From Pseudomonadota bacterium (GTDB taxonomy: Bacteria > Pseudomonadota > Gammaproteobacteria > Burkholderiales > Burkholderiaceae_C): a stretch of DNA of 44,600 nucleotides. The position numbers and the translations under genes were made by a program. The DNA is taken from assembly GCA_023460715.1 (NCBI GenBank), contig JAEWPH010000015.1:1-44600 (forward strand), given 5' to 3'. How positions within the stretch are numbered: the first letter of the stretch is position 1; each line of letters begins with the position of its first letter. The notes beneath the pieces are model-generated. The model was not told the origin of the DNA. It made no database searches and saw only the letters and a program-made list of their open reading frames with translations. Below are positions 17,748 through 25,954 of this stretch, one piece after another.

Positions 17748-17790
17748 TGATAGCTGCCAGCGCTTGATGGATAAGCGCTACAGCCCGATT
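17748..17790. repeat. Intergenic hairpin repeat, copy A (between ispA and dxs)
   Basis: GATAGCT, four bases, then a perfect inner stem GCGCTT (17760-17765) with AAGCGC (17773-17778) around a seven-base loop. The right outer arm is degenerate (CAGCCC). Same geometry as the reference copy at 20473-20513. Confidence 0.7.
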
Positions 17791-17853
17791 TCATTCAAAT
17801 ATTCACACAGCGCACCCAGCGGCGACGGGCTCTTCGGTCGGCGCGGGCGGATG

Positions 17854-18789
17854 TCAGTGCGACCGGTTCACCACCATGTCTGCCAGCGCGGCCAGCGCGC
17901 GCGTGTCCGGCAGATGGCTGGCCGCCAGCGCCGCATGCGCATCGGCCAGCAGTTCGTCGGCATAGGCCCGCGCCCGGTCCAGGCCGAGCAGCGAGACATA
18001 CGTGGGCTTGTCGCTGGCGGCGTCCTTGCCGGCGGTCTTGCCCAGCGTGGCGGAGTCGGCCGTCACGTCGAGGATATCGTCCACCACCTGGAAGGCAAGG
18101 CCCAGCGCCGCGCCGTACTGCGTCAGCGCCGCCAGCGCCGCCGCGCTGGCCGTGCCGCAGGCGGCGCCCATCACCACGCTGGCCTGCAGCAGCGCGCCGG
18201 TCTTCAGGCGGTGCATCTGGCGCAGTTCGTCCTCGGTCAGCGCCAAGCCCACGCTGGCCAGGTCGATGGCCTGGCCGCCGGCCATGCCGTCGGCGCCCGC
18301 GGCACGCGCCAGCAGACGGCACAGCAGGGCCTGGGTGGCAGGCGGCACGCCGTCTTCCGGGGTGAGCAGGCCGAACGCCAGCGCCTGCAGCGCGTCGCCG
18401 GCCAGCAGGGCCTGCGCCTCGCCGAATTGCACGTGCACCGTGGGCTTGCCGCGGCGCAGCACATCGTTGTCCATGCACGGCATGTCGTCGTGCACCAGGG
18501 AATAGGCGTGGATCAGCTCCACCGCGCAGGCCGCGCGCAGGGCCGCTTCCGGCAGGCCGCCGGCCGCGTCGGCGGCGGCCAGCACCAGCAACGGGCGCAG
18601 GCGTTTGCCGCCGTCCAGCACGGCGTAGCGCATGGCCTCGCCCAGGCCGGCCGGGGCCTCGCTGCACACCCACTGCGACAGGGCCCCCTCCACCCGCTCC
18701 AGCTGCTGCCGGCTCCAGGTGGCGAGGTCGAAAGCGGTCGTGCCGCCCGGCGTGGGGGACGCTGCCTGCATGCCGGCGCCGTCCATCAT
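17854..18789 (-). CDS. ispA: Polyprenyl (farnesyl) diphosphate synthase
   Basis: Predicted 311-residue cytosolic prenyltransferase that joins isopentenyl diphosphate to allylic diphosphates, giving C15 farnesyl diphosphate. Both aspartate-rich motifs are present: DDMPCMDND near residue 101 and DDILDVTAD near 237, with GGKRLRP near 61. Its start ATG at 18789 overlaps the xseB stop (ATGA), which favours it; an in-frame ATG at 18801 and later ones at 18786 and 18771 are possible. It forms an operon with xseB and probably dxs. The first 20 residues are a non-conserved Met/Gly/Pro-rich stretch. Confidence 0.94.
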   Translation of the reverse strand: MMDGAGMQAASPTPGGTTAFDLATWSRQQLERVEGALSQWVCSEAPAGLGEAMRYAVLDGGKRLRPLLVLAAADAAGGLPEAALRAACAVELIHAYSLVHDDMPCMDNDVLRRGKPTVHVQFGEAQALLAGDALQALAFGLLTPEDGVPPATQALLCRLLARAAGADGMAGGQAIDLASVGLALTEDELRQMHRLKTGALLQASVVMGAACGTASAAALAALTQYGAALGLAFQVVDDILDVTADSATLGKTAGKDAASDKPTYVSLLGLDRARAYADELLADAHAALAASHLPDTRALAALADMVVNRSH

Positions 18790-19028
18790 TCCTGCGTCCA
18801 TGGCTGCAGGCTGCCTTCGTCCAGCACCTTGATCTGGTCCTGCACGGCCTCCAGGCGGTCGCGGCAGAAGCTGAGCAGCGCCGCACCACGCTGGTAGCCC
18901 GCCAGCATCTGGTCGAGCGGCAACTGGCCGGACTCGATACGGCCCACGAGCTGCTCCAGTTCCTCCAGCGCGGCTTCGTAGCTAGCAGGATCGGGGAGCT
19001 TCGGGGGTGCGGCGGGGGCCTTGGGCAT
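18786..19028 (-). CDS. xseB: Exodeoxyribonuclease VII small subunit
   Basis: Predicted 80-residue small subunit of exonuclease VII, which together with XseA degrades single-stranded DNA. The body [40 protein letters not shown] is the standard XseB helical hairpin. An ATG at 19028 is taken as the start; a GTG five codons upstream (19043) is in frame. The preceding residues are Pro/Ala-rich. It is the first gene of the xseB-ispA-dxs unit, an order widely kept in proteobacteria. Confidence 0.94.
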   Translation of the reverse strand: MPKAPAAPPKLPDPASYEAALEELEQLVGRIESGQLPLDQMLAGYQRGAALLSFCRDRLEAVQDQIKVLDEGSLQPWTQE

Positions 19029-19211
19029 GGGTGGGGCGCGCACAGGGCGCGAGTCAAAACGGTCGATTTTAGGCGCTCCATCCTGCGCGGGCCGTCAGCC
19101 GCCGCCTACCTGACCCTGCCGGTGCCTGCGTGAACGTGACAAGCACGTCGAGCCAATACACATACGGGAGGCGCGGAAATAACCCCACCAGCTACAATCC
19201 CATTCACGTCG

Positions 19212-19243
19212 AGCCGGCTTCCCGCAAGCCGGTTTTCTTTTTT
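19212..19243 (+). terminator. Terminator-like hairpin in the leader of the Rieske oxygenase gene
   Basis: CCGGCTT (19214-19220) pairs perfectly with AAGCCGG (19226-19232) around five bases; two more pairs are possible. A T-rich tract TTTTCTTTTTT follows. It lies about 57 bases upstream of the Rieske start and just after a possible -10 element TACAAT (19193-19198). No plus-strand gene precedes it in the 256-base gap, so it is either an attenuator in the gene's own leader or the end of a very short RNA. Confidence 0.6.
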
Positions 19244-19299
19244 CCGTGCACTTCTTCGCGAGTGCCCTCCCTGTGGGGAGTCTTTAGGTCAGGTCACCC

Positions 19300-20439
19300 A
19301 TGTCTGATTTAAGTCTTCAACTGCAGCAGGCCGCAAGCCAACTACCAGTTTCGAGCTATTTTGACCAGGCGCTGTTCCAGCGCGAGCTGGAGACCATCTT
19401 CCAGCGCGGGCCCCGCTACGTGGGGCACAGCCTTTCCGTGCCCAACGAAGGCGACTATTACGCACTGCCCCAGGAGGGCGAGGGCCGCGCGCTGGTGCGC
19501 AACGCGCAGGGCGGCGTGGAACTCATCTCCAACATCTGCCGCCACCGCCAGGCCGTGATGCTCAAGGGCCGCGGCACGCTGCAAGGCCACGGCAAGGGCC
19601 ACGCGGGCGGCAACATCGTGTGCCCGCTGCACCGCTGGACCTACGCGCCCAGCGGCGAGCTGCTGGGCGCGCCCCACTTCTCGCACGACCCCTGCCTGAA
19701 CCTGAACAACTACGGCCTGCGCGAATGGAACGGCCTGCTGTTCGAGGACAACGGCCGCGACATCCATGCCGACCTCGCCGGCATGGGCCCGCGCGAGCAG
19801 CTGTCGTTCGAGGGCTTCACGCTCGACCGCGTCGAGCTGCACGAGTGCAACTACAACTGGAAGACCTTCATCGAGGTCTACCTCGAGGACTACCACGTCG
19901 GCCCGTTCCACCCCGGCCTGGGCAACTTCGTCACCTGCGACGACCTGAACTGGGAGTTCGGCAAGCACTACTCCGTGCAGACCGTGGGCGTGGCCTCCAC
20001 GTTCGCCAAGCCCGGCTCGGGTGTCTACAAGACCTGGCACGACGTGCTGCTGAAGTACCGCGAAGGCCAGCTGCCCGAGCGCGGCGCCATCTGGCTGACC
20101 TACTACCCGCACATCATGGTGGAGTGGTACCCGCACGTGCTCACCGTCTCGACGCTGCACCCCCTCAGCCCGACCAAGACGCTGAACATGGTGGAGTTCT
20201 ACTACCCCGAGGAAATCACCGCCTTCGAGCGCGAATTCGTCGAGGCCCAGCAGGCCGCCTACATGGAGACCTGCATCGAGGACGACGAGATCGGCGAGCG
20301 CATGGATGCCGGCCGCAAGGCGCTGTACGAACGCGGCGACAACGAGGTCGGCCCCTACCAGAGCCCCATGGAAGACGGCATGCAGCACTTCCACGAGTGG
20401 TACCGCGCGCAGATGGGCGACGACGTGCCGCACAGGTGA
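19300..20439 (+). CDS. Rieske non-haem iron oxygenase, alpha subunit type, unknown substrate
   Basis: Predicted 379-residue oxygenase. The Rieske [2Fe-2S] ligands are Cys80-x-His82 and Cys108-x2-His111, with a rather long spacing containing a Gly/His-rich loop (about 92-105). The catalytic domain has NWKTFIEVYLEDYHVGPFH: His199 and His204 bind the mononuclear iron, and Asp328 or Asp329 is the probable third ligand. The residue that bridges electron transfer between subunits, Asp in naphthalene dioxygenase, falls on Glu196 here, as in carnitine oxygenase CntA. No beta subunit, ferredoxin or reductase gene is nearby, so it must borrow electrons. It stands divergent from xseB-ispA-dxs. The substrate cannot be read from the sequence. 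Confidence 0.9.
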   Translation: MSDLSLQLQQAASQLPVSSYFDQALFQRELETIFQRGPRYVGHSLSVPNEGDYYALPQEGEGRALVRNAQGGVELISNICRHRQAVMLKGRGTLQGHGKGHAGGNIVCPLHRWTYAPSGELLGAPHFSHDPCLNLNNYGLREWNGLLFEDNGRDIHADLAGMGPREQLSFEGFTLDRVELHECNYNWKTFIEVYLEDYHVGPFHPGLGNFVTCDDLNWEFGKHYSVQTVGVASTFAKPGSGVYKTWHDVLLKYREGQLPERGAIWLTYYPHIMVEWYPHVLTVSTLHPLSPTKTLNMVEFYYPEEITAFEREFVEAQQAAYMETCIEDDEIGERMDAGRKALYERGDNEVGPYQSPMEDGMQHFHEWYRAQMGDDVPHR

Positions 20440-20472
20440 CACGGCGGCGCACCATCTTCTTGCTACCATTAC

Positions 20473-20513
20473 AATAGCTGCCCGCGCTTGCTGCATAAGC
20501 GCCGGCAGCTATT
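20473..20513. repeat. Intergenic hairpin repeat, copy B (best copy)
   Basis: A 41-base element: AATAGCT, four bases, GCGCTT, seven-base loop, AAGCGC, four bases, AGCTATT. Both inner and outer arms pair perfectly, with one C-C mismatch between them. It lies 33 bases after the Rieske gene and 25 bases before the start of the next gene. Confidence 0.85.
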
Positions 20514-20538
20514 TTCATTTGTACTTTCGAGGATTTCC

Positions 20539-21450
20539 ATGCAAGCGCTCTGGATGGTGTTGGCCGCGTTCCTGTTCGCCAGCATGGGCGTGTGCGTCAA
20601 GTTCGCCTCCGGCCACTTCAACGCGGCCGAACTGGTGTTCTACCGCGGCCTGATCGGCATGGCCATCCTCTGGGCGCTGGCCCGCTCGCAGCAGGTCCGG
20701 GTGGCCACGCGCTACCCCGGCATGCATGCATGGCGCAGCCTCATCGGGGTGGTGTCACTCGGCTCCTGGTTCTACGCCATCGCCCATCTGCCGCTGGCCA
20801 CGGCGATGACGCTCAACTACATGAGCAGCGTGTGGATCGCCGCCTTCCTCATCGGCGGTGCCTTGCTGATGTGGCGGCCTTCGGGCGCCCAGCCGCGGCC
20901 GCCGCTGCAGGCGCCGCTGGTGCTCACCGTGCTTACCGGCTTCGTGGGCGTGATCCTCATGCTGCGTCCCAGCATCGGCGACCACCAGGGCTTTGCCGGC
21001 ATGGTGGGCCTGCTGTCGGGCCTGACGGCCGCGTTCGCCTACATGCAGGTGGTGGCCCTGTCGCGCCTGGGCGAGCCCGAAACGCGCACCGTCTTCTACT
21101 TCGCCGTCGGCTCGGCCGTGGCGGGCGGCGTTGCCATGCTGTTCACCGGCATGTCGGACTGGCCCGGCTGGCCCGCGCTGTGGCTGCTGCCCATCGGCCT
21201 GCTGGCCGCCGGCGGCCAGCTGTGCATGACGCGCGCCTACTCCCGCGCCGGCTCGCAGCGCGGCACGCTGGTGGTGGCCAATCTGCAGTACTCGGGCATC
21301 GTCTTCGCCGCCATCTACAGCGTGGTGCTGTTCGGCGACGCGATTCCGCTGATCGGCTGGGTCGGCATGGTGCTCATCGTGGGCAGCGGCATCGTGGCCA
21401 CGGTGCTGCGCGCCCGCGCCGCGCCGGGCACGCCCGCGGAAGAGCATTGA
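20539..21450 (+). CDS. DMT-superfamily (EamA) inner-membrane transporter
   Basis: Predicted 303-residue membrane protein with about ten hydrophobic segments and two EamA halves. The first half starts MQALWMVLAAFLFASMGVCVKFAS with the GLIGMAILWAL loop. The second starts near GFAGMVGLLSGLTAAFAYMQVV and contains AGGQLCMTRAYSRAGSQRGTLVVANLQYSGIVFAAIYSVVLFGD. This family exports or imports small metabolites; the substrate cannot be assigned. The start at 20539 is preceded by CGAGGA. The longer open frame runs back through the hairpin repeat and is not used. Confidence 0.9.
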   Translation: MQALWMVLAAFLFASMGVCVKFASGHFNAAELVFYRGLIGMAILWALARSQQVRVATRYPGMHAWRSLIGVVSLGSWFYAIAHLPLATAMTLNYMSSVWIAAFLIGGALLMWRPSGAQPRPPLQAPLVLTVLTGFVGVILMLRPSIGDHQGFAGMVGLLSGLTAAFAYMQVVALSRLGEPETRTVFYFAVGSAVAGGVAMLFTGMSDWPGWPALWLLPIGLLAAGGQLCMTRAYSRAGSQRGTLVVANLQYSGIVFAAIYSVVLFGDAIPLIGWVGMVLIVGSGIVATVLRARAAPGTPAEEH

Positions 21451-21577
21451 GGCCAACAGTTTCTGGGGCCCTCCGGGCGCAGCGCCGTGGATCGCTGACG
21501 CGGCACCCGCCGACACGGCGCTGCACGGCCACGGCTGACACAATGGGGGCCGACTTCGACTTCCGTGTGACCCGCCC

Positions 21578-22489
21578 ATGACGTCCTCTTCCTCCTTCAC
21601 CACGCTGATCACCGTCGCCGAGCTGCAGGCGCTGATGGACAGCGGCCGGCCGATGATGGTCTTCGACTGCACGTTCGACCTGGCGCAGCCGTCGCTGGGC
21701 GGCGTGCGCTATCTCGAATCGCACATCCCCGGCGCGCTGCATGCGGATCTCGACCGCGACCTGAGCGCCAAGCACGGCGCGCCCGGCGCCGCCGGCACGC
21801 TGACCGCCACCGAGGGCGACATGCCCGCCTCCGGCGGCCGCCACCCCCTGCCCAACCGCGAGCGGCTGGCCACCTGGCTGTCGAGCATCGGCTTCGCCAA
21901 CGACATGCAGGCCGTGGTCTACGACCGCAACGGCGCCAACTATTGCGGCCGGCTGTGGTGGATGCTCAAGTGGGCCGGCCACGACGCCGTGGGCGTGCTG
22001 GATGGCGGCCTGCAGGCCTGGACGGCCGCCGGCAAGCCGGTGGCCACCGGCGAGGAGCCCGCGCACTTCCAGTCCAACTTTGCCCTGGGCGAACCGCTGC
22101 GCCAGCTGGTCACGGCGGCGGAGGTGCAAACGCGGCTGGGCCAGCCCGGCCAGACCATCGTCGATGCGCGGGCCACGCCCCGCTACCGCGGCGAGGTCGA
22201 GCCGCTGGACCCGGTGGCCGGCCATATCCCCGGTGCGTTGAACCGGCCCTTCGGCCTCAACCTCGGTCCGGACGGCCACTTCAAGCCGGCCGACGAACTC
22301 CGTGCCGAGTTCGAGGCGCTGCTGGACGGCCGTGCGCCCGCCACCGTGGTGCACCAGTGCGGCAGCGGCGTGAGCGCGATCCCCAACCTGCTCGCCATGG
22401 AGGTCGCCGGCCTCGGCCCGACCGCGCTCTTCGCCGGCAGCTGGAGCGAGTGGTGCAGCGATCCCTCGCGTCCGGTGGAACGCAGCTGA
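21578..22489 (+). CDS. sseA: 3-mercaptopyruvate sulfurtransferase
   Basis: Predicted 303-residue cytosolic enzyme with two rhodanese domains that moves sulfur from 3-mercaptopyruvate to thiols or cyanide. The inactive N-terminal domain includes YLESHIPGALHADLDRDLS (45-63) and LDGGLQAW. The catalytic C-terminal domain carries Cys261 in the loop CGSGVSA. That loop is of the mercaptopyruvate type (CGSGVTA) and not the thiosulfate type (CRKGVTA). The basic and Ser anchors VDARATPRYRGEVEP and GHIPGALNRPF are also present. The start is the first Met with no other candidate close by. Confidence 0.93.
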   Translation: MTSSSSFTTLITVAELQALMDSGRPMMVFDCTFDLAQPSLGGVRYLESHIPGALHADLDRDLSAKHGAPGAAGTLTATEGDMPASGGRHPLPNRERLATWLSSIGFANDMQAVVYDRNGANYCGRLWWMLKWAGHDAVGVLDGGLQAWTAAGKPVATGEEPAHFQSNFALGEPLRQLVTAAEVQTRLGQPGQTIVDARATPRYRGEVEPLDPVAGHIPGALNRPFGLNLGPDGHFKPADELRAEFEALLDGRAPATVVHQCGSGVSAIPNLLAMEVAGLGPTALFAGSWSEWCSDPSRPVERS

Positions 22490-22886
22490 CGCCAGCCCGG
22501 CCACACGCGCAGGACAAGCTGCAGCAGGAACCGCGGAACGGCCGGCGCAGCCCCCTGCGCCAAGACCACGCAGGCGCCGCGGTGCCGGCTAGTGCGGTCA
22601 ACAGCGCTGCTACGCTCGCGCAGCGATGAGAATGCCTCTCAGAAACAATTAGAATCGACCGCGACTCTTTTTCCGTGGTGCGGGAGCGTGGACTGTCTGC
22701 CGGGCAGTGCTTCGCAAGCCCAGCCCCGGCCGCGGCTGCGATTCAGCCCGGCCGCTGCACCCTGCGGCGCCGGTGGACACCCATCGGCAGGAGTCACCCC
22801 TTACCAGCAACCCATGCCGATTCGGTCTCCGGTCAGCACAGGCAGCCAGCGTTCCACAGCTTTCTTCCTGTCCGAGAGACCCTGCC
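22490..22886. other. Leader region of the TonB receptor gene
   Basis: About 400 bases without a gene. It holds the Fur-box candidate (22627-22641), a possible -10 element TAGAAT (22650-22655), and then a long leader of about 230 bases. I looked for a cobalamin riboswitch and saw no B12-box-like core. The open frame in this leader is the upstream extension of the receptor frame. Confidence 0.5.
22627..22641 (+). promoter_or_regulatory. Probable Fur box before the TonB receptor gene
   Basis: TGAGAATGCCTCTCA is a 7-1-7 inverted repeat that differs at few positions from the Fur consensus half-site pair TGATAAT/ATTATCA. It covers the expected -35 position of the promoter whose -10 would be TAGAAT at 22650-22655, so Fur bound here would block transcription when iron is plentiful. 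Confidence 0.65.
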
Positions 22887-25004
22887 ATGCGACTGCCTTC
22901 GCTGAGCCCGATCGCCGCCACCGCGGCCTTGCTGATGCTGCCTCTGGCACCTTCCCACGCACAGACGGCCGATGCCGCGCTGCCCGAAGTGCAGGTCAGC
23001 GACGCGCCGGACGGCAACACCGAAGGCAGCGGGCAGTACGTGGCGCGGGAGGTCGGCGTGGGCAAGATGGGCCAGTCCGTGCGTGAGACACCGCAGTCGG
23101 TGTCCGTGGTCACCCGCCAGCGGCTGGAGGACCGGAACATCACCAAGGTCGAGGATGCAGTCAAGCAGGTCACCGGCGTCACCGTCACCCGCTTCGACGG
23201 CGCGGGCAACTACAACACCTTCCAGGCGCGCGGCTTCGATCTGGGCGCCATCCAGCTGGACGGCATGGCGATCCCGCAAGGGAACTACACCACGCTCGAC
23301 ACGGCCCTGTACGACCGCATCGAAGTGCTGCGCGGCCCCGCCGGACTTATCCAGGGCAGCAGCGAGCCGGGCGGCGCCGTCAATCTGGTGCGCAAGCGCG
23401 CCCGCGCCGGCCTGGGGCTCGCGGCCGATGTGGCCGCGGGGTCCTACGGTCTGCGCCGCGGCATGGTCGATGTCACCGGGGGGCTGAACGCCGAGGGCAC
23501 GGTGCGCGCCCGCGTCGTGGCGGTGGCGGAGGACCGCGACAGCTTCGTGGACACGCTCTTCAACAACAAGCGCGTGGGCTACGGCACGCTGGAGTGGGAC
23601 CTGGCGCCAGGCACCACGCTGTCCGTCGGTGCGGCCCGGCAGCGGGTGAAATCGGTCATCGACCAGGGCCTGCCCTCGTTCGCCGATGGGCGGCTGGCCG
23701 ACCTGCCGCGCTCGGCCTTCGCCGGCCTGCGCGCCAACCGGCAGAACCTGGAGACCACCGACCTGTTCGCCGAGCTGGAACACCGGCTGGCGGGCGGGGG
23801 CGAGGTCCGCGCGTCCATCCGCGACGTGGACCGCGATGCGTTCTATGCGTCCGCGCGGGCCAACAGCGTGCTCTCGCCCAACGGCGACTTCACCATGCAG
23901 ACGGTGGACGGGCTCACCCGGGTGCGCTCGCGCGCCTACGATCTCTTCGTGACCACGCCCTTCGCCCTGGGCGGCCGCACGCACCGCGCCCTGGTCGGCG
24001 TGTCGCGCAACGAAAGCAAGGCCTACGAGAACAACTTCGGTTTCGGCCCGAGCTTCAGAGCCAACCTGCTGCGCCCCGACTATGAGCGGCCCTATCCCGC
24101 GATCACGCTGCCGGGCTACAGCGCCATCACCACCCGCACCGAGAACGCGCTGTACGGGCAGGCGCAGCTGCAGGTGGCCGACCCGCTCAAGCTGCTGCTG
24201 GGCGGGCGCCTGAGCTGGGCCGACGTGGAAAGCCGCAGCACGTCCACCGGCGCCGTCACGTCGCGCTCGGCGCCCGGGCGGCAGTTCATTCCCAATGCCG
24301 CGGTGCTGTGGGACTTCCACCCGCAGATGACGGCCTACACCAGCTATACCGAGACCTTCGTCGTGCAGACGCCGCTCGATGCCGCGGGCCAGCTGCTCAA
24401 GCCCCGCACGGGGCGGCAGGTGGAGGTGGGCGTCAAGGGCGAGTTCCTCAACCGCCGCCTGCAGACCCACGCGGCGCTCTTTCGCATCGACGACGTGGGC
24501 CGTGCGATCACTGACCCGACGAATCCCACGGCCTCCATCGCCGGAGGCGAGGTGCGCGCCCAAGGCGCGGAGCTGGAGATCAGCGGCCAGATCGCGCGCG
24601 GCTGGGACGTGCTGGCCGGCTATGCCTACACCGATACCGAGTACACCCGGGCCCCCATCACGCAGCAGGGCCAGGCATTCAGCACCTTTACCCCGCGCCA
24701 CAGCGTTAACCTGGGCACCCGCTACGCCTTCGCCGGCGACCTGCTGCGCGGCCTGAGCCTGGGCGCCGGCGCGTCCTACCGCAGCGCGCAGTACGCGCAG
24801 AGCGGCAATGTGCGGCTCGCCACCGGCAACTACGCACTGTTCAATGCCGATGCGGCCTACCAGATCAACGACCAGCTGTCGGTGAGCCTGTCCATCGACA
24901 ACCTGCTGGACAAGAAGTACTACGAAAAGATCTCCAGCCCCGGCCGGCAGAACTTCTATGGCGAGCCCCGCCGCGTCACGGTGGCGCTGAAGGCGCGCTA
25001 CTGA
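22887..25004 (+). CDS. TonB-dependent siderophore receptor
   Basis: Predicted 705-residue outer-membrane receptor. The Sec signal peptide (MRLPSLSPIAATAALLMLPL, cut after HAQ) is followed by a TonB box-like stretch (LPEVQVSD). The plug domain (about 60-170) has ETPQSVSVVTRQRLEDRNI and IEVLRGPAGLIQGSSEPGGAVNLVRKR. The rest is a 22-strand barrel ending with the aromatic residue Tyr (VALKARY). There is no N-terminal signalling (STN) domain, so it does not signal directly to an anti-sigma factor. The plug motifs are those of FhuE/FpvA-like ferric siderophore receptors. The start at 22887 gives the signal peptide; the longer frame does not. The Fur box upstream supports an iron role. Confidence 0.92.
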   Translation: MRLPSLSPIAATAALLMLPLAPSHAQTADAALPEVQVSDAPDGNTEGSGQYVAREVGVGKMGQSVRETPQSVSVVTRQRLEDRNITKVEDAVKQVTGVTVTRFDGAGNYNTFQARGFDLGAIQLDGMAIPQGNYTTLDTALYDRIEVLRGPAGLIQGSSEPGGAVNLVRKRARAGLGLAADVAAGSYGLRRGMVDVTGGLNAEGTVRARVVAVAEDRDSFVDTLFNNKRVGYGTLEWDLAPGTTLSVGAARQRVKSVIDQGLPSFADGRLADLPRSAFAGLRANRQNLETTDLFAELEHRLAGGGEVRASIRDVDRDAFYASARANSVLSPNGDFTMQTVDGLTRVRSRAYDLFVTTPFALGGRTHRALVGVSRNESKAYENNFGFGPSFRANLLRPDYERPYPAITLPGYSAITTRTENALYGQAQLQVADPLKLLLGGRLSWADVESRSTSTGAVTSRSAPGRQFIPNAAVLWDFHPQMTAYTSYTETFVVQTPLDAAGQLLKPRTGRQVEVGVKGEFLNRRLQTHAALFRIDDVGRAITDPTNPTASIAGGEVRAQGAELEISGQIARGWDVLAGYAYTDTEYTRAPITQQGQAFSTFTPRHSVNLGTRYAFAGDLLRGLSLGAGASYRSAQYAQSGNVRLATGNYALFNADAAYQINDQLSVSLSIDNLLDKKYYEKISSPGRQNFYGEPRRVTVALKARY

Positions 25005-25029
25005 TGGAGTCTCCGCCGGGATCTACATC

Positions 25030-25074
25030 AAAAGTGCCGATAGCGCTTTCCACACAAGCGCATGCAGCTATCAA
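25030..25074. repeat. Intergenic hairpin repeat, copy C (after the TonB receptor)
   Basis: Inner stem GCGCTT (25043-25048) and AAGCGC (25056-25061) around a seven-base loop, then four bases and the right outer arm AGCTATC. The left outer arm is degenerate. The reading frame of the next gene can be extended through it, but the signal peptide shows the true start is later. Confidence 0.7.
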
Positions 25075-25132
25075 GTTAATAGTACACCTGCAACTTTCTT
25101 TTTTTCATCCACCCTGCGCAAAGGAACAACCC

Positions 25133-25852
25133 ATGCCACTCCGCACCACCTCCCTGGCCGCCGCCCTGCTGCTGGCCTGTCTGGGCACCACCGCCCAGGC
25201 CCACCAGGTCTGGATCGAGCAATCGGCCAACCAGGCCCGCGTGCACTTCGGCGAGTACGCCGACAACCTGCGCGAGACCTCGCCCGGCCTGCTCGACAAG
25301 TTCACCGGCGTGCCCGCGCTGGAGCTGCAGAGCGCGGGCGGCAAGGCCCAGCGCGTTCCGGGCGAACGCACGGCCACCGCGTTCACCTACGCGCTGCCGG
25401 GCGCCACCGCCGACACGCTGTTCGCCGAGGCACCGTACCCGCTGATCGACCGCAGCAAGGGCGGCAAGCCCGCCCTGCTGTGGCGCCCCGCCGCGCGCTG
25501 GGTGGCCGGCCTGGGCCAGCCCGTGGCCGCCACCGCACCGCTGGACGTGGTGCCCACGGGCCGCGTCGGCGAACTGCGGGTGGTCTTCAACGGCCAGCCG
25601 CTGCCCAAGGCCCAGGTCACGCTGGTCGCACCCTCCGGCTGGGCCCGCGAGGCCATGACCGGCGCCGACGGCACCGTGCAGTTCACCCTGCCGTGGAAGG
25701 GCCAGTACGTGGCCGAGGTGAAGCACTCCGACCCCACGCCGGGCGAACGCAACGGCGAGAAGTTCGGCGAAACGAGCTACCTCACCTCGCTGACCTTCGC
25801 CCAGGCCGAAGGCATGGAGTCGCCGGCCCTGCCCGCAGCGCCGCAGCGCTGA
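25133..25852 (+). CDS. DUF4198-family periplasmic protein, metal or siderophore associated
   Basis: Predicted 239-residue secreted protein with a Sec signal peptide (MPLRTTSLAAALLLACLGTT, cut after AQA) and a mature start of HQVWIEQSANQARVHFGEY. This is the DUF4198 (NikM-like) pattern, in which a His at the mature N-terminus and early acidic residues suggest metal handling. The C-terminal part (LRVVFNGQPLPKAQVTLVAPSGWAREAMTGADG) resembles an immunoglobulin-like beta fold. The start at 25133 has an AAAGGAAC site. It follows the TonB receptor by 128 bases on the same strand, so it may serve the same uptake route. The exact role is unknown. Confidence 0.82.
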   Translation: MPLRTTSLAAALLLACLGTTAQAHQVWIEQSANQARVHFGEYADNLRETSPGLLDKFTGVPALELQSAGGKAQRVPGERTATAFTYALPGATADTLFAEAPYPLIDRSKGGKPALLWRPAARWVAGLGQPVAATAPLDVVPTGRVGELRVVFNGQPLPKAQVTLVAPSGWAREAMTGADGTVQFTLPWKGQYVAEVKHSDPTPGERNGEKFGETSYLTSLTFAQAEGMESPALPAAPQR

Positions 25853-25954
25853 GGTCCGCGGCACCGGCAGCGGGCGCCGGGGTGGGCGCGCCTTACCTGT
25901 CCTTGACCGGATGCCGGGCACCTGCCACCGGCGCTGCCGCAGGGGCGCGCGCCA

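Noticed and set aside
22642..22886. Possible cobalamin or other riboswitch in the TonB receptor leader
   Set aside because: No recognisable B12-box core or other known riboswitch consensus was seen; the Fur-box explanation is simpler.
25866..25938. GGCAGCG/CGCTGCC inverted repeat between the DUF4198 and SbtA-type genes
   Set aside because: The loop is about 59 bases and no T run follows; not a credible terminator.
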